Positions 12,390-23,000 of a DNA stretch of 64,000 nucleotides are shown piece by piece. The stretch is from contig JARFIW010000899.1 in the NCBI GenBank assembly GCA_036346225.1, positions 2,852,001-2,916,000 of the forward strand, read 5' to 3'. Made by a program: the position numbers and the translations under genes. Source of the stretch: Platerodrilus igneus. Taxonomy: Eukaryota; Arthropoda; Insecta; Coleoptera; Lycidae. How positions within the stretch are numbered: the first letter of the stretch is position 1; each line of letters opens with the position of its first letter. The notes under the pieces were generated by a model. It was not told the DNA's origin. It searched no databases and worked only from the letters and a program-made list of their open reading frames with translations.

Positions 12390-12480
12390 ATTTATACCGT
12401 GCAGATCCTCCCAGAAAGAAGTGCTAGGTTTGGTTATTCCGAAACGGAATATCGTGATTGGTGTTGTTATTGTTGTACTA

Positions 12481-12659
12481 ATACAGAAACTATTAAAATG
12501 AAATATGATTATAAACATTTCAAAGGGACGCCACGAGGACCCTTTTATGAGCGATTGAAAAACTTTTGCCGCGCACGAAATTCGCAGGAAAGGCAATGGT
12601 TCTAATAAGTCAGTTGCTCACTAGCCCCACTCTATGAACATTTTTAAAACAAAATTATA
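12481..12659. other. Short unassigned stretch after the LINE
   Basis: A plus-strand open frame (12399-12605) crosses the LINE end and has no recognisable domain. Confidence 0.35.
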
Positions 12660-12864
12660 TTTCGTGAAGCACATTCGACTAGTCTCTTGTTCGCATGATC
12701 TAGCGTCATGTGATGCTTACATTTGGGGCATGCTGAAAGAATCAGTATTCTGATAAGACGATCCACAAACAAATATTGAATTACAATAAGAAAAAACAAC
12801 CTACTGTCAGCAACATTAGTCGCTATTTACAAATATTGTCAACAATCTACAAAAGCGTTATGTG
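12660..12864 (+). pseudogene. Tc1/mariner-superfamily transposase C-terminal remnant
   Basis: One frame reads SHDLASCDAYIWGMLKESVF, close to the SPDLTPxDxxLWGxLK box that carries the last catalytic Asp in a common arthropod IS630/Tc1-like transposase group, followed by stops and then NIVNNLQKRYV. A better-preserved member of the same group lies on the minus strand at 53815-54828, with NNLQKR in the matching place. BEL-A inserted in this remnant, so its right-hand continuation should start at 41599. Very short and decayed, so the assignment is tentative. Confidence 0.45.
12860..12864. repeat. BEL-A target duplication, left (ATGTG)
   Basis: ATGTG directly precedes the LTR start TGTTAAGCC and recurs directly after the 3' LTR end at 41594-41598. 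Five bases is the usual BEL/Pao duplication. This pair shows that the two distant LTR ends belong to one insertion. Confidence 0.85.
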
Positions 12865-13006
12865 TGTTAAGCCTTTATTTGCCTAAGTGCGGTCCTGCCC
12901 TATTTATGTTGTACATTTTAAAGCACTTGAATTTACCGTTTAAGGAAATACCAACCAACCCTTGTATTCACTCAGGTATTCGATTCATTTTCTCTTCTTG
13001 GTACGC

Positions 13007-13015
13007 GTCCTGTTG
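13007..13015. repeat. Foldback target duplication, left (GTCCTGTTG)
   Basis: The 9-bp word GTCCTGTTG lies left of the element and again at 16568-16576. The uninterrupted LTR half at 41477-41485 contains it once, which confirms the empty site. Confidence 0.92.
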
Positions 13016-13866
13016 GGCAAGATTACCTTGCCCCCCCCCAACAGCAAATTTTTTCATTTTCTGTATAGCATCTGATTGCACCAACATTGCACCACATAGC
13101 ACCACAGGACTTATAGCTAGCACCCAAAAACTGTGTCAGTTATTACAGTTCAAAGTTTGGGGGGGCTAAGGTGATGTCCGCCCCCTCCCCCACTACACTC
13201 TTTTCAAATTTTTTTCTTGCACCTGATGGCACTAACATAGCATCACATAGCACTACCATTCTCACAGCTAGCACCCAAAAATTGGCGTAGATATAGCAAT
13301 TTAAAGTTTAGGGCCCTAGGCTACGTCAGCCCCCCACTACATTTTTTCAAATTTTTTCTCTTGCACCTGTTAGAACTAACATAGCACTACATAGCACCGC
13401 CAGTCCCATAGCTAGCACTCAAAAAATGACGTAGATATAGCAGCTTAAAGTTTATGCCCTTAGGCAATGTTAGCCCCACTACATTTTTTTTAATTTGTTT
13501 TTCTTGCACTTGCTAGTATTAACATAGCACCGCATAGCACAACCAATCGTATAGCTAGCACCCAAAAAATGGCGGAAATATAACAATTTAAAGTTTAATC
13601 TTTTCTCTTGCACCTGCTAGTGTGTCAGCGACCCCCACACACACTTTCTTAAAATTGTTCCTCTTGCAACTGTTAGAACTAATATAGCACTACATAGCAC
13701 CGTCAGTCCCATAGCTAGCACTCAAAAAATGACGTAGATATAGCAACTTCAAGTTTATGCCCTTAAGCGATGTTAGCCCCCACTCCATTTGTCTAATTTT
13801 TTTTTCTTGCATCTGCTAGTACTAACATAGCACCGCATAGCACCACAGATCGTATAGCTACCTGTG
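13016..13866 (+). repeat. Foldback left arm, about six 144-bp monomers
   Basis: Monomers share CTTGCACCTG...ACTAACATAGCAC, then TAGCTAGCACCCAAAAAATG and a block with TTTAAAGTTTA. The CTTGC landmark occurs at about 13216, 13360, 13503, 13607, 13662 and 13806, so most spacings are 143-144 bp and two monomers are shortened by deletion. Monomers next to the outer end carry long C runs. Confidence 0.85.
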
Positions 13867-14417
13867 TTTTAGAAAACATTATATTTAATTCAGGTCTATA
13901 AGTGTACTTTTGGTATGTTACATACAAGTTGCATATCTAATATAATCTTTCAATCACTACGTGCCTCTGCCATTATAAAAACACCGAATTGCACATTAAG
14001 AATTAGTGCTGCAAATCTTCCAATAAAGCACGTATAGTAGTGTTGCAGAAATAATTTTATATAGCGCCACCACTGTTTCCATCAAATTAAGTAATACAAC
14101 AAATTTTAGGTTGATTTATTGCATGAAACTTTATAACGTTAATTGTTACTATTTAAAAAATTCATTACGTAACACCACCAATTGCTTAACTTTAAACCAA
14201 ATGGGTGAGATATAACAAGTTGAAAGTGGTGCCACCCTCGCTACTCCCTCCCAACACGCTAGAACTTCGCTAGTGACATTATTCCTCCGCATAGCAGTAA
14301 AAATAGTGTAGGTAGCTAGATTGGAAAATACGTTGAAGCTACAGCGGTTTATAGTTGCGTGGGATAGGCCTAGTTCTACAAACTCCCAAACAACATCTTT
14401 CAGAATTCTTTTCCATT
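13867..14417. other. Foldback loop, left part
   Basis: No coding signal. A degenerate stretch at about 14150-14290 (ACACCACCAATTGC...GGTGAGATATAACAAGTTG) still resembles a decayed arm monomer. Confidence 0.5.
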
Positions 14418-14429
14418 AAGTGAATGGCG
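14418..14429. repeat. LINE target duplication, left (AAGTGAATGGCG)
   Basis: A perfect 12-bp match to 15203-15214, at the two borders of the LINE copy in the Foldback loop. Confidence 0.92.
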
Positions 14430-15202
14430 GAGGAGGTACCAAGGAGGTACGCATTCAACCAGTCCCAAGATGGATAAATTAATGACGAAGAAAGTAGCTG
14501 CACTTAAACATGATATTTATTATAAGCAACTACAAGCATTGGAGGGGCAATATTCTCGAATAATTGTAATTGCGTGAAAGCATTTACTGGAAAACTAATA
14601 TTTCGGCAAATGTCTAAGTGTTGGGGGATCTTGGCAGCCACAGGCTGCTTACCCCTCTTCGCAACCACTGAATATCGGAGAAATAGGGTATATAATTGTA
14701 AAACAATAGAAGGCGACCGAACTGCATCTAACAAGAAAGAACAGCGCCTATGAGGAAAGACAACAAACATAGAACAAGAAGAAAATTGTTGAAGCCTATG
14801 TGTGGAGCACAGCACAGACAATATGCCTACGAAATACGAGCAGTCTGAAAAGCAGACAGAAGAACAGTAGCGGCCTTTGAAATGCCGTGCTTCAGATGTT
14901 CGAGGATGGACAGACAAAGTTAATAACAAATAGGTTATAGAAACAGTAAGGGAACAAGGATATCTTTGGGAAAAAATATGAGAAGTAGAAGGGCATAATA
15001 CGTTCTAAGGCATTTTTGGGGAATAGTATGTGATATATTGCAAGCAGAGATAGGGAAAAAGAGGCTGATGTAGACCTAGATCAGATAGTGATAGATGCAG
15101 ACTGTGCAAATTTCGGGGAAATCTGTAGGTTAGTTCAGAATAGGAAACAATGATGGTACGCGTCTAACCAGTTTCAGGACTGAAGACCCAATGATGATGA
15201 TG
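14430..15202 (+). mobile_element. RTE-like LINE derivative inserted in the Foldback loop
   Basis: A 773-bp insertion ending in ATGATGATGATG and flanked by 12-bp duplications, so it is a true retrotransposition product. It contains, in order, the end of an RT C-terminal module (matching about 5002-5036), a tail unit (GGGGGATCTTGGCAGCC near 14622) and a further RT C-terminal segment (about 14745-15190) with many stops. It encodes no working protein and was presumably copied by the enzyme of a full-length relative. The same module order is in 5002-6099. Confidence 0.88.
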
Positions 15203-15214
15203 AAGTGAATGGCG
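15203..15214. repeat. LINE target duplication, right (AAGTGAATGGCG)
   Basis: Right-hand partner of 14418-14429, directly after the ATG-repeat tail. Confidence 0.92.
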
Positions 15215-15409
15215 AAACGTATTATCTTATTTTGTGTTTTTTCTAATTAGATTGCCAACCCGTAAAATCCTGTAGTATAGATAGTTCGTAGTTTGCAGCA
15301 ACTAAGATATGCCTACAGCCCACACCTTTCGCATTTGGTTACTGTTTGTGTTTGTAGGTGCACGAAAATATAAAATATAGTGCATACAGCGGAGAAGGTG
15401 TTAATCATA

Positions 15410-16567
15410 TCTGGCCCCAAACTTCTAATGGTTATATTTTGGGTGTTAGGTATGCGACTGGTGGTACTACGCGGTACTTTGTTAATATTAGCAGTGCGAG
15501 AAAAAACTAGAACAAATTTTGTCAGGAGGCTCACGCTATCTTAGCCCTCCCCAAAGTTTGTACCGATATATCTTGCCATTTTTTAGGCACTAGCTATGCA
15601 ACTGTTGGTGCTATGCAGTGCTATATTAGTTCAAACAGTTGCAAGAGAAAAATTTCAAAAAGTGCGTGTGGGGGTGGCTGACGTACTAGCAGGTACAAGA
15701 GAAAATATTAAACTTTAAACTGTTACATCTACACCATTTTTTGGGTGTCAGCTATACGATTGGTGATGCTATGCGGTGCTATGTTAGTATTAGCAAGTGC
15801 AAGAAAAAAAATTAAAAAAGTAGAGGGGCTAACATTGCCTAAGGGCATAAACTTTAAGCTGCTATATCTACGTCATTTTTTGAGTGCTAGCTATGGAACT
15901 GGCGGTGCTATGTAGTGCTATATTAGTTCTATCAGTTGCAAGAGCAAAAATTTTAAGAAAGCGTGTGTGGGGGTCGCTGACGCACTTGCAAGGGCAAGAG
16001 AAAAGAATAAACTTTAAACTGTTATATCTCCGACATTTTTTGGGTGCTAGCTATACGATTGATGGTGCTATGCGGTGCTATGTTAGTACTAGCAAGTGCA
16101 AGAAAAACAAATTAAAAAAATTGGAGTGGGGGCTAACATCGCCTAAGGGAATAAACTTTAAGCTGCTATATCTACGTTATTTTTTGAGGGACTGGCGGTG
16201 CTATGTAGTGCTGTTTGTTCTAACAGTTGCAAAAAGAAAAATTTGAAAAAATGTAGTAGGGGGGCTGACGTAGCCTAAACTTTAAATTGCTATATCTACG
16301 CCAATTTTTGGGTGCTAGCTGTGAGAATGGTAGTGCTATGTGATGCTATGTTAGTGCCATCAGGTGCAAAAGAAAAATTTGAAAAAAGTGTAGTGGGGGG
16401 CTGACATCACCTTAGCCACCCCCCAAACTTGGAACTGTAATAACTGACATAGTTTTTTGGTGCTAGCTATAAGTCTTGTGGTGTATGTGGTGCAATATTG
16501 GCGCAATCAGATGCTATACAGAGAATAAAATAATTTGCTTTGGATGGGGGGGCAAGGTGATCTTGCC
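15410..16567 (-). repeat. Foldback right arm, inverted monomers
   Basis: Reverse-complement copies of the left-arm monomer, recognised by TTTTTTGGGTGCTAGCTA and GCTATGTTAGTACTAGCAAGTGCAAG variants, repeated roughly every 140 bp from about 15410 to 16550. It ends in the G run and the GGCAAGGTGATCTTGCC terminus. The first monomer (15410-15530) is the most diverged. Open frames in this arm, such as 15884-16246, are by-products of the repeat. Confidence 0.85.
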
Positions 16568-16576
16568 GTCCTGTTG
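16568..16576. repeat. Foldback target duplication, right (GTCCTGTTG)
   Basis: Exact partner of 13007-13015. The BEL-A LTR resumes right after it with GCATGTAG. Confidence 0.92.
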
Positions 16577-16685
16577 GCATGTAGCCACATACCGCTACTA
16601 CTATGTACTAATAATCATGGCTTACACTTATTAAAAATTATACAATTACAGTCCATTATGTCTCTTTTATTGTAAGTGTTATCAT

Positions 16686-16704
16686 TGGTCCATCGATTAG
16701 GATT
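16686..16704 (+). promoter_or_regulatory. BEL-A primer binding site
   Basis: TGGTCCATCGATTAGGATT begins one base after the LTR end at 16684. It lines up with the BEL-C site (TGGTCCTTCGAGCCGGATT, minus strand at 29434-29452) with four or five mismatches, so both families probably prime from the same tRNA. This copy has drifted. Confidence 0.65.
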
Positions 16705-16941
16705 GTTTATTCAGTGAATTAAAAGTGTATTCTTAGCAATGAAGATGAAGACGCCAACCCAAGCTGTTCAGTGCTGAAAAGTTTTATAGAAAAGGACGAG
16801 GGCGGTCAACTTTCAACACGTGGACAACAGATGATCGTACACATTCCTCAACCGGTCCCTTTTAGTAAGTGATTTTTAACTTTATTATTTCTATTAAATA
16901 TCCTATTGTGAGTTTTGAATATTTTGATTTGTGCCAGCAAA
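16705..16941 (+). other. BEL-A leader
   Basis: Untranslated stretch between primer site and gag. It includes a perfect donor-like GTAAGT at 16866-16871 and an acceptor-like GTGCCAG ending at about 16938, just before the gag ATG, so a small leader intron is possible but unproven. Confidence 0.4.
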
Positions 16942-17741
16942 ATGGGAGAGAATCTTAAAATAAAACGCGGCCAAATTAAAGGTACGTTAACTAGATTTTA
17001 AACATTTTTTAAAGCGATTGATATTAATAATTTAAATGAATCTATTTTTGCCGAATTAAATGTTATAATTGAAAAGGTTGAGAGGTGTTTAGATGATTTT
17101 AATGATATTCAAATAGAATTAGAGTTATCTAGTCCCTCAAACGATGATCCTACGGAGCGACTTCAGTTTGAAAATTTGTATTTTCAAGTAATTTCTAACG
17201 CGAAAAAACTTGTTTCTCACTACTTTGCAGTAAAAATGAACACCTGAATTTAACTTCATTGGCCGGATCAGTTATAATCAGTCATACCAATGCTAGTAAT
17301 GTAAATCATAGTTTAATTAAACTGCTATCAATTACGTTCCCCAGCTATGATGGCCAATATTCTGGTTGGCTGGACTTTAAAGTGGCGTTTAAGGCATCAG
17401 TGGACAGTAATCCGTCGCTAAATGACGTGCAGCGATTTTACTATCTCTCTCAAAAAATGCAAGTGAAGTAATTAAAACGATTGAAGTCACAGTCTCAAAC
17501 TATTCCGCAGCAATGAAACTCCTTGAAGAAAGGTTTGAAAATAAAAGTCTTATGGTTCATAATCATTTGAAGGCAATTTTTGAGCACTCACCACTCCAAA
17601 AAGAATCTTATTCTGATTTGCGTAATTTGTTTGACTCCTATAAAAACATTTGCGATGATTAAACTCTTTAGGGAAAAATACAGAAGCTTGGGATAGGCTA
17701 ATTATGTATTTATTGACTAATAAATTTGATACCACTACGCG
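16942..17741 (+). pseudogene. BEL-A gag, N-terminal part
   Basis: The ATG at 16942 follows the leader at the right distance for a BEL/Pao Gag-Pol. The translation begins MGENLKIKRGQIKGT. It later contains LPSxYDGQYSGWLDFKVAF-like sequence (FPSYDGQYSGWLDFKVAFKA, 17337-17396), NPSLNDVQRFYYLS, then LEERFENKSLMVHNHLKAIF, the DUF1759-type capsid region of BEL elements (compare BEL-C, FSGSLEQWCEFRDTF). Gag would form the particle in which reverse transcription occurs. Stops occur at 16999-17001, 17245-17247 and 17469-17471, with frameshifts between. The gene is cut by Gypsy-A at 17741. Zinc knuckles, protease and RT start are lost. Confidence 0.8.
17738..17741. repeat. Gypsy-A target site, left copy (CGCG)
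   Basis: CGCG directly abuts the LTR end AGTTAAGG. The partner copy was removed by the deletion at the other end of Gypsy-A. Gypsy-B has the same 4-bp duplication. Confidence 0.75.
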
Positions 17742-18298
17742 AGTTAAGGTTCGGGCCTTTGGAGCTTTGTTTTTAAAAAACAATTTCAAACTCTTAACAA
17801 TTTTTATTTGATGAAAATTAGATTAACTTGTACATAATACTAAAATAATTATTGTACTAGTGAGTAGCTTGAACAACGAAGTATGGAGTTCGAAGACTGA
17901 CTCGGTTGAGTAGCTCAAACAACGAAGTATGGAGTTTGAAGACTGACTGCCGGGCATTGAACTCCCGGGCTTTTTATAATAACCTGCCCCTCACACGGCT
18001 TGTGGGAACTTGCAGATCTCATGTCTGCGTTTCTCTTTAATTGTACACTTTATTACAATGTAACAACTTAATTCTAAGTAATTGCGGTCTGTTGACCGCC
18101 TGTGACCTGCCACCTGCAGTATCACTGCCCTCACGGATGCAAAGTTGCATGTCCGTTCTCATGAACTGTCGATAACCTCTCTGGGTTATCCTTGTGTTAC
18201 AATGTTGCATTGAACTTATACTTTTATTTAACAATTTCTAATAATTCCTATTAGATTCAATATATCAATATGTATAGGTAATTGGGGGATACATAACT
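17742..18298 (-). repeat. Gypsy-A 3' LTR
   Basis: Read on the minus strand it begins AGTTATGTATCCCCC (18298 downward) and ends CCGAACCTTAACT (17742), the AGT...ACT ends characteristic of errantiviruses. About 557 bp, matching both Gypsy-B LTRs, including the 46-bp tandem duplication. The polypurine tract GGTGGGAGG lies directly before it on the minus strand (18299-18307). Confidence 0.9.
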
Positions 18299-19980
18299 CC
18301 TCCCACCGTAAATGAAAAATTAAGGTTTTTCTTAATTTTTAAATACATAAAATTCATTGTTTCTAAGAGTATACTTATTGTTTCCTTTTTTCTCTTTGTT
18401 TCCTTAAATCTAGAACTGTTTCCTTCATTCTTATATCTAAGGTACATTTTGTAAAATACATATATAATTACAAAAATTATTAAAATGATCAATATAATTG
18501 TCCAAACACTTATATTATTATAATGTAACTTTGGCGTTTTGAGTTCATTTAATTGTTCTTTATAACTTTCCACTAATTTCACGGCGTGGTTGAGATCGTC
18601 TAAGTCTAGATGCTCTAGCTTCATAGGTTTCTTGATTATTTCTTCGTCTTCTTGTTGTATCTTGAATTGTAGTTCCGGTAGCTTTGAGAGTTTCTTTGTT
18701 GCTATGGGATCTTGATAAACTCTGATTACTTCATCTTTCAATTTCACATAACAATCTTCTTTGAGGGTAATTAGTTTGCTTCCGGTTAATGCTTGGTTAT
18801 TTTCATCTTGGTTGCAGTGGATGGTTGCTATTACTTCTGTTGGGAAAATGGCTATTCATTTGTTATCTGTAACTTTTTGAATTTTCATATTAGTTATTTG
18901 CACTTGTTTGGTTTCACAGTTTTCGTAATGATTTGAGAATTTTAATAGTTGTACTTCACAAGGGCTGTCTTCTTGAATGGTTGTTGTCGTCATCGATTGA
19001 CATAAATATTGGTTTGGTGTTACTTCAGTACATTTTTCGTTCGTATAACCATATCTCAGTTCATTTAGGGATAGGAATTTGGTTTTGGGTATGATTACTT
19101 GGTATGTGCTAGTAACTTTCGTTGGAAAAGCAAATAAATGATAATATTGATAATTGTTACTTTCTACTATCGGGATTTCTATTAAAAATATAATTTCGTT
19201 ATTCTTAATGTAGCCTTTTACTATAGCTATCTTTTCAAATATTAGAATGTTCGATTCTGTTGCATCAAAAGGTAATTTACTGTTAATTATAAATGATTTA
19301 ATTCTTATTAATTCGTTTAATAAATCGGTTGGTTCAATAATACTAGAGTGTAAGGTATTTAGTTTTGCAAATGTTACTGCGTTTTCTAACGTTGCTAAAA
19401 TTTGTTGCATTAAAGTAAGGGTGGATATTATTTGAGTAAATATTGTATTAAATCTAATTAAATCTCGCATGCCTAGCGAGGTAGTTTGCATGGTGGTTTC
19501 AAGGGTTTGCATTCGGTTGGCTATACTGTCCTGATTTATTACTAACTTTCTCAATGTTTCGTTGAACTTTATAATCGTTGATTGGGTTAACGATAATTGG
19601 TTGCTGATTATGGTTTTTATGTCGTTTTGATTCTCAATTAATTGTTGTATTGTGTTGTCATAACGTTCTGCGTCTTGGTTATCTAAATTGCCTGTGATAG
19701 CTTTTATTATGTTACCTAATCCGTTGATTAGTCCTCTTTTTCGTCTCGTAGTTTGTTCGTTGGGTATTAGTCTATTAAGTTTATCTTCTATGTTTCTTAA
19801 AATGCTTTCTATTATACTGTTGTAATTCATCATTTCTATTGCGTATTCTTTTCCGTATTTTGCTGTGTCCATTGATTGTTTTAATCGGTCATAGTTTTCT
19901 GTAATTGTTTGAAATTCTTGTTTTAATTCCGTTAGGTCGAATTTTTGTGCGAATGTCCAATAGTCGATCGTGTTTTGCAT
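18265..19980 (-). pseudogene. env: Errantivirus envelope protein, one nonsense break
   Basis: Env of insect endogenous retroviruses is a baculovirus F-like fusion glycoprotein placed after pol and made from a spliced RNA. Seen here on the minus strand: a furin-type cleavage site RRKR followed by a hydrophobic glycine-rich stretch (GLINGLGNIIKAITG, candidate fusion peptide), a long helical heptad-like region, a Cys-containing ectodomain, and a transmembrane segment near the C-terminus (WTIILIILIIFVIIYVFY) with a short basic tail. The frame also stays open upstream of the first Met, overlapping the pol end, which fits a spliced start. It is broken by an in-frame TGA at 18856-18858 where Gypsy-B has a Trp codon. 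The tail reads into the LTR because the usual stop is altered. Confidence 0.85.
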
Positions 19981-20033
19981 ACTGCCTAATTTAATTGGTA
20001 GTATACCGGGGTTGTTTTTTATATCTTCTATTA

Positions 20034-23000
20034 TTACTTGGTTGTCCGTTCTACCTGGGTGGAGGTTGACGGTAAGGGTGATGACTGTCCATTTGAAATT
20101 ACAGGGTGTCTTAGGTTTTTCAAATGAATGTACTTTGTTATTTTACCGTTGTCTACTACTGCTATGTTTTTATCTGATATTTTCTTAATTTTGAATGGTC
20201 CTAAATTTTTGGGTGCTGTTTTATGTCGCTTGCTTTGAAAGTTTTTCTCATACACGGTTTGTCCTATTGAAAATTTATTTGAGTCGGTATTTTTATTTCG
20301 GGTTGTGGTGATACGTTCTTTATCGTTCTCTAATTTATCTTTTACTTTGTTATAAGTTATTTTTAGTTTTTGTTTGTGATCTTTCGCATATTGTTGATAT
20401 ACTTCTTTGTTGTAGTGTATGTCATAGGGATTTCGTAAATCTGAATGTCCTAAGGTTAATTCTAAGGGTGTAAAATTTGTTGATGAGTGAATAGTGTTAT
20501 TATAGGCGATTAGTACGTATGACATTAAATTGGTTATATGTTCCTTTTTATAATTTATTCTTAATAATCGAATTTGTTTTAACAGGGTTAAATGTAATCG
20601 TTCGATTAGTCCGTTTGACTCAGGGTGGTTTTCCGTTATGAAATGAATTTTTATTTTGTTGAGTTCTAAAGTGTTTTGTATTGTCTCATTTTTAAATTCG
20701 CTACCATTGTCTAAAGTTATCGATTCGGGTGTTCCGTAAAATGTGAAATATTGTAAAAATCCTTGGGTCACGTCAATGCTATTTTTGGATGTGATTGGTA
20801 TTGCTTGGCCTATTTTTATGAATGCGTCTATAATTGTTAGATAGTTTTGTGCTTCTACTACTAGAGTATCGGCATGTAGTTTTTGAAATGGTTTGTCGGG
20901 TGTTTTGGTTAACATTAAAGGTATCTTTGGGGTTTCCTATTCGTATTTCGCTCTGTCACATAGTTCGCATTGGTTAATAAAATCTGTGGTCAAGTCCTTC
21001 ATGTCTTTAAAATAATAACGTCTTATGAGTTGTTTTATTGTTTCGTTAATTCCACGATGGTTGGTTTTTCCTTCGTGTTGATTTCTAATTACATCGTTTA
21101 TTTCGTCAGGGTCGTCTAGTGTTATTAGTTTTCTAGTACATCTGATGAGTTCAGGTCCAGAGTTGTTGAATAGTTTAATGTATAATTCTGAAAATCTTTG
21201 GTATAAATGTTCGGTGTTGAAATAAAATAAATCGTTTTTCTCGGGGTGTATTCTTTTAAAATTTTAATTATTTGTTCCTCGTTGTCATCTTTAGTTATTT
21301 GAATTTGGTATATCTTTTTGTTATCTACTTTTGTATATTTTACTGGATTGGGGTTATTTAAAACTTCGGTTATTATAAATTAATTGGGTTTCATATCGAT
21401 TGCTTCGTTTAAAATTTTAATCGCGTTTTTTGGTTCTTCGTTTTGTGTCGAATGTATCGTGTCGATCTCATCTGGATCTTCTCTTATTTCTGCTTCGTCT
21501 ACGTTTCCTATAATGGATTCCGTTTCTAATGCATTGAGTTGGATTCGGCTTAAAGCGTCTGCGTTGTTGTTATAAATTCCCTTTTTATATATAATTTCGT
21601 AATCATACTCTTCGAGTCTGATTCTCCATCTTTGTAATTTTGAATTTGGTTCTTTCAGTTTGCATAGCCATACTAGTGGTCTATGATCGGTGTATATGTA
21701 AAATTTTCTTCCGTATAAGTAAGGTCTAAAATATTTTGTTGCCCAAATTATGGCTAATAATTCTTTTCTATGGTACTATATTTTGTTCGGTTTCATTTAG
21801 GGTTCTGGATGCGTAGCTGATGGGTTTATCGCTACCTACTTTTCCTTGGCTCAATACTGCGCCTAATGCTACATTCGATGCGTCTGTCGTCAGTATAAAT
21901 GGTTTTGTAAAGTCTGGGTATTCTAATACAGGGTGATTCGTTAATATGTTTTTAATTTTGTCTACGGCTTTAATAAATTCCGGGTGTGTTCAATTTTGTT
22001 TCCCTTTTTTAAACAGTTTGTCAGGAGTTTGGTTATCTGAGCGTAACATTTAATGAATTTGCGGTAGTAACCACTAAGTCCTAGAAATCCTTTAATTTCC
22101 TTGGTTGTCTTTGGTAATGGGTAATTTAGAACTGCATTTGTTTTGTCTGGATTTGGCATTACTCCTTGGGGTGTTATTACATGTCCTAAAATGATACTTC
22201 TTTTGTAAAATTCACTTTTGTCTAATTGTACTTTAAAATGTGCTTGTCTAAGTCTTTCGAATACTTCTTTCAATCTTTCTGTGTGTTCTACCAATGATGT
22301 GGAATAAACTATGATGTCGTCAAGGTATACAAGGCATTTTCATTGTGTATTCCTCGTAGTATATTGTCCATGACTCTCTGGAAAGTAGCGGGTGCGTTCT
22401 TTAATCCAAATGGCATTCGTTTGTACTCGTAATGTCCTCTAGGTGTGCTGAAGGGTTTTGATATGTCTTTTCTTCCATCTCTACCTGATGGTATCCTGAT
22501 GCTAGGTCTAATGTTGTAAAATATTGGCATTTGCCTAATTTGTCTAAAATTTCGGTAATATTTGGTAGTGGATATTTGTCATCTACCGTTTTTCATTTAA
22601 CTTTCTATAGTCTATTACCATTCTGTACTTTCTCTTTCCGGTTGCGTCTAATTTCTTAGGTACTATTAACACGGGGCTGCTCCATGGTGAATTGGAGTGC
22701 TGGATTATGTCTTGGTCTAATAAGTCTGCTACTTGTCTGTCAGCTTCTTCTTGGCTTGCATGAGGTAGTCTATATGCTTTTGTAAAATTGGCTTATCGTC
22801 TGTTAACTCGATATTATGTTTTACGGTGTTGGTGAATGTTAATGGTATTCCTTCACAATGGAATATGTCTCGGTATTCAAAACATAAGTTTTTAATTGCT
22901 CTTTCTTCTTCTTGATTGATATCGGTGTTAAAGCGGATGTTAGTTAAATTTTCTCTTAACATTTCATCATGTTCTATTGGGTTGTAATTGTTTTCTAAAT

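Larger units (their letters stand above)
9401..12480 (+). mobile_element. Second LINE family, heavily decayed, endonuclease plus RT
   Basis: A nearly full-order non-LTR element: leader (about 9401-9640), APE-type endonuclease, reverse transcriptase and C-terminal domain, all on the plus strand and broken many times. It differs from the RTE-like copies in its C-terminal block (RWFGHMERMNENRLTKRIY). The 3' end is placed near a TTG/TTA-rich stretch (12458-12480). Both ends are approximate and no target duplication was found. Many open frames on the opposite strand across 9900-12600 are shadows of this element. Confidence 0.7.
13016..16567. mobile_element. Foldback-type element with tandem-repeat arms
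   Basis: A 3.55-kb element with long inverted arms built from about 144-bp tandem monomers (left 13016-13866, right about 15410-16567) around a central loop. The outer ends are inverted copies, GGCAAGATTACCTTGCC on the left and GGCAAGATCACCTTGCC read inward from the right, each followed by a run of C. Each 17-bp end is also a small palindrome (GGCAAG/CTTGCC). The 9-bp flanking duplication and arm design match Foldback elements of insects. No transposase is encoded: the loop (13867-15409) has no coding signal except a LINE that inserted later at 14430-15202. It must have been moved by an enzyme made elsewhere. Confidence 0.85.
12865..16684 (+). repeat. BEL-A 5' LTR, split by a Foldback insertion
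   Basis: Left part 12865-13015 and right part 16577-16684 add to about 259 bp when the Foldback element and one duplication copy are removed. They match the two parts of the 3' LTR (32466-32612 and 41478-41593, about 263 bp) with a few differences, including a 4-bp indel near the TTCACTCAGG stretch. Confidence 0.85.

Noticed and set aside
9912..12596. Several long minus-strand frames rich in Phe, Leu, His and Ser
   Set aside because: They are antisense to a LINE whose endonuclease and RT motifs read on the plus strand.
15884..16246. A 120-codon open frame on the plus strand
   Set aside because: It lies entirely in the inverted monomers of the Foldback right arm and its translation repeats with the monomer.
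13016..16567. Regularly spaced repeats resembling a CRISPR array
   Set aside because: Units are about 144 bp, diverged, touch one another without unique spacers, and form inverted arms in an animal genome; they are Foldback arm monomers.
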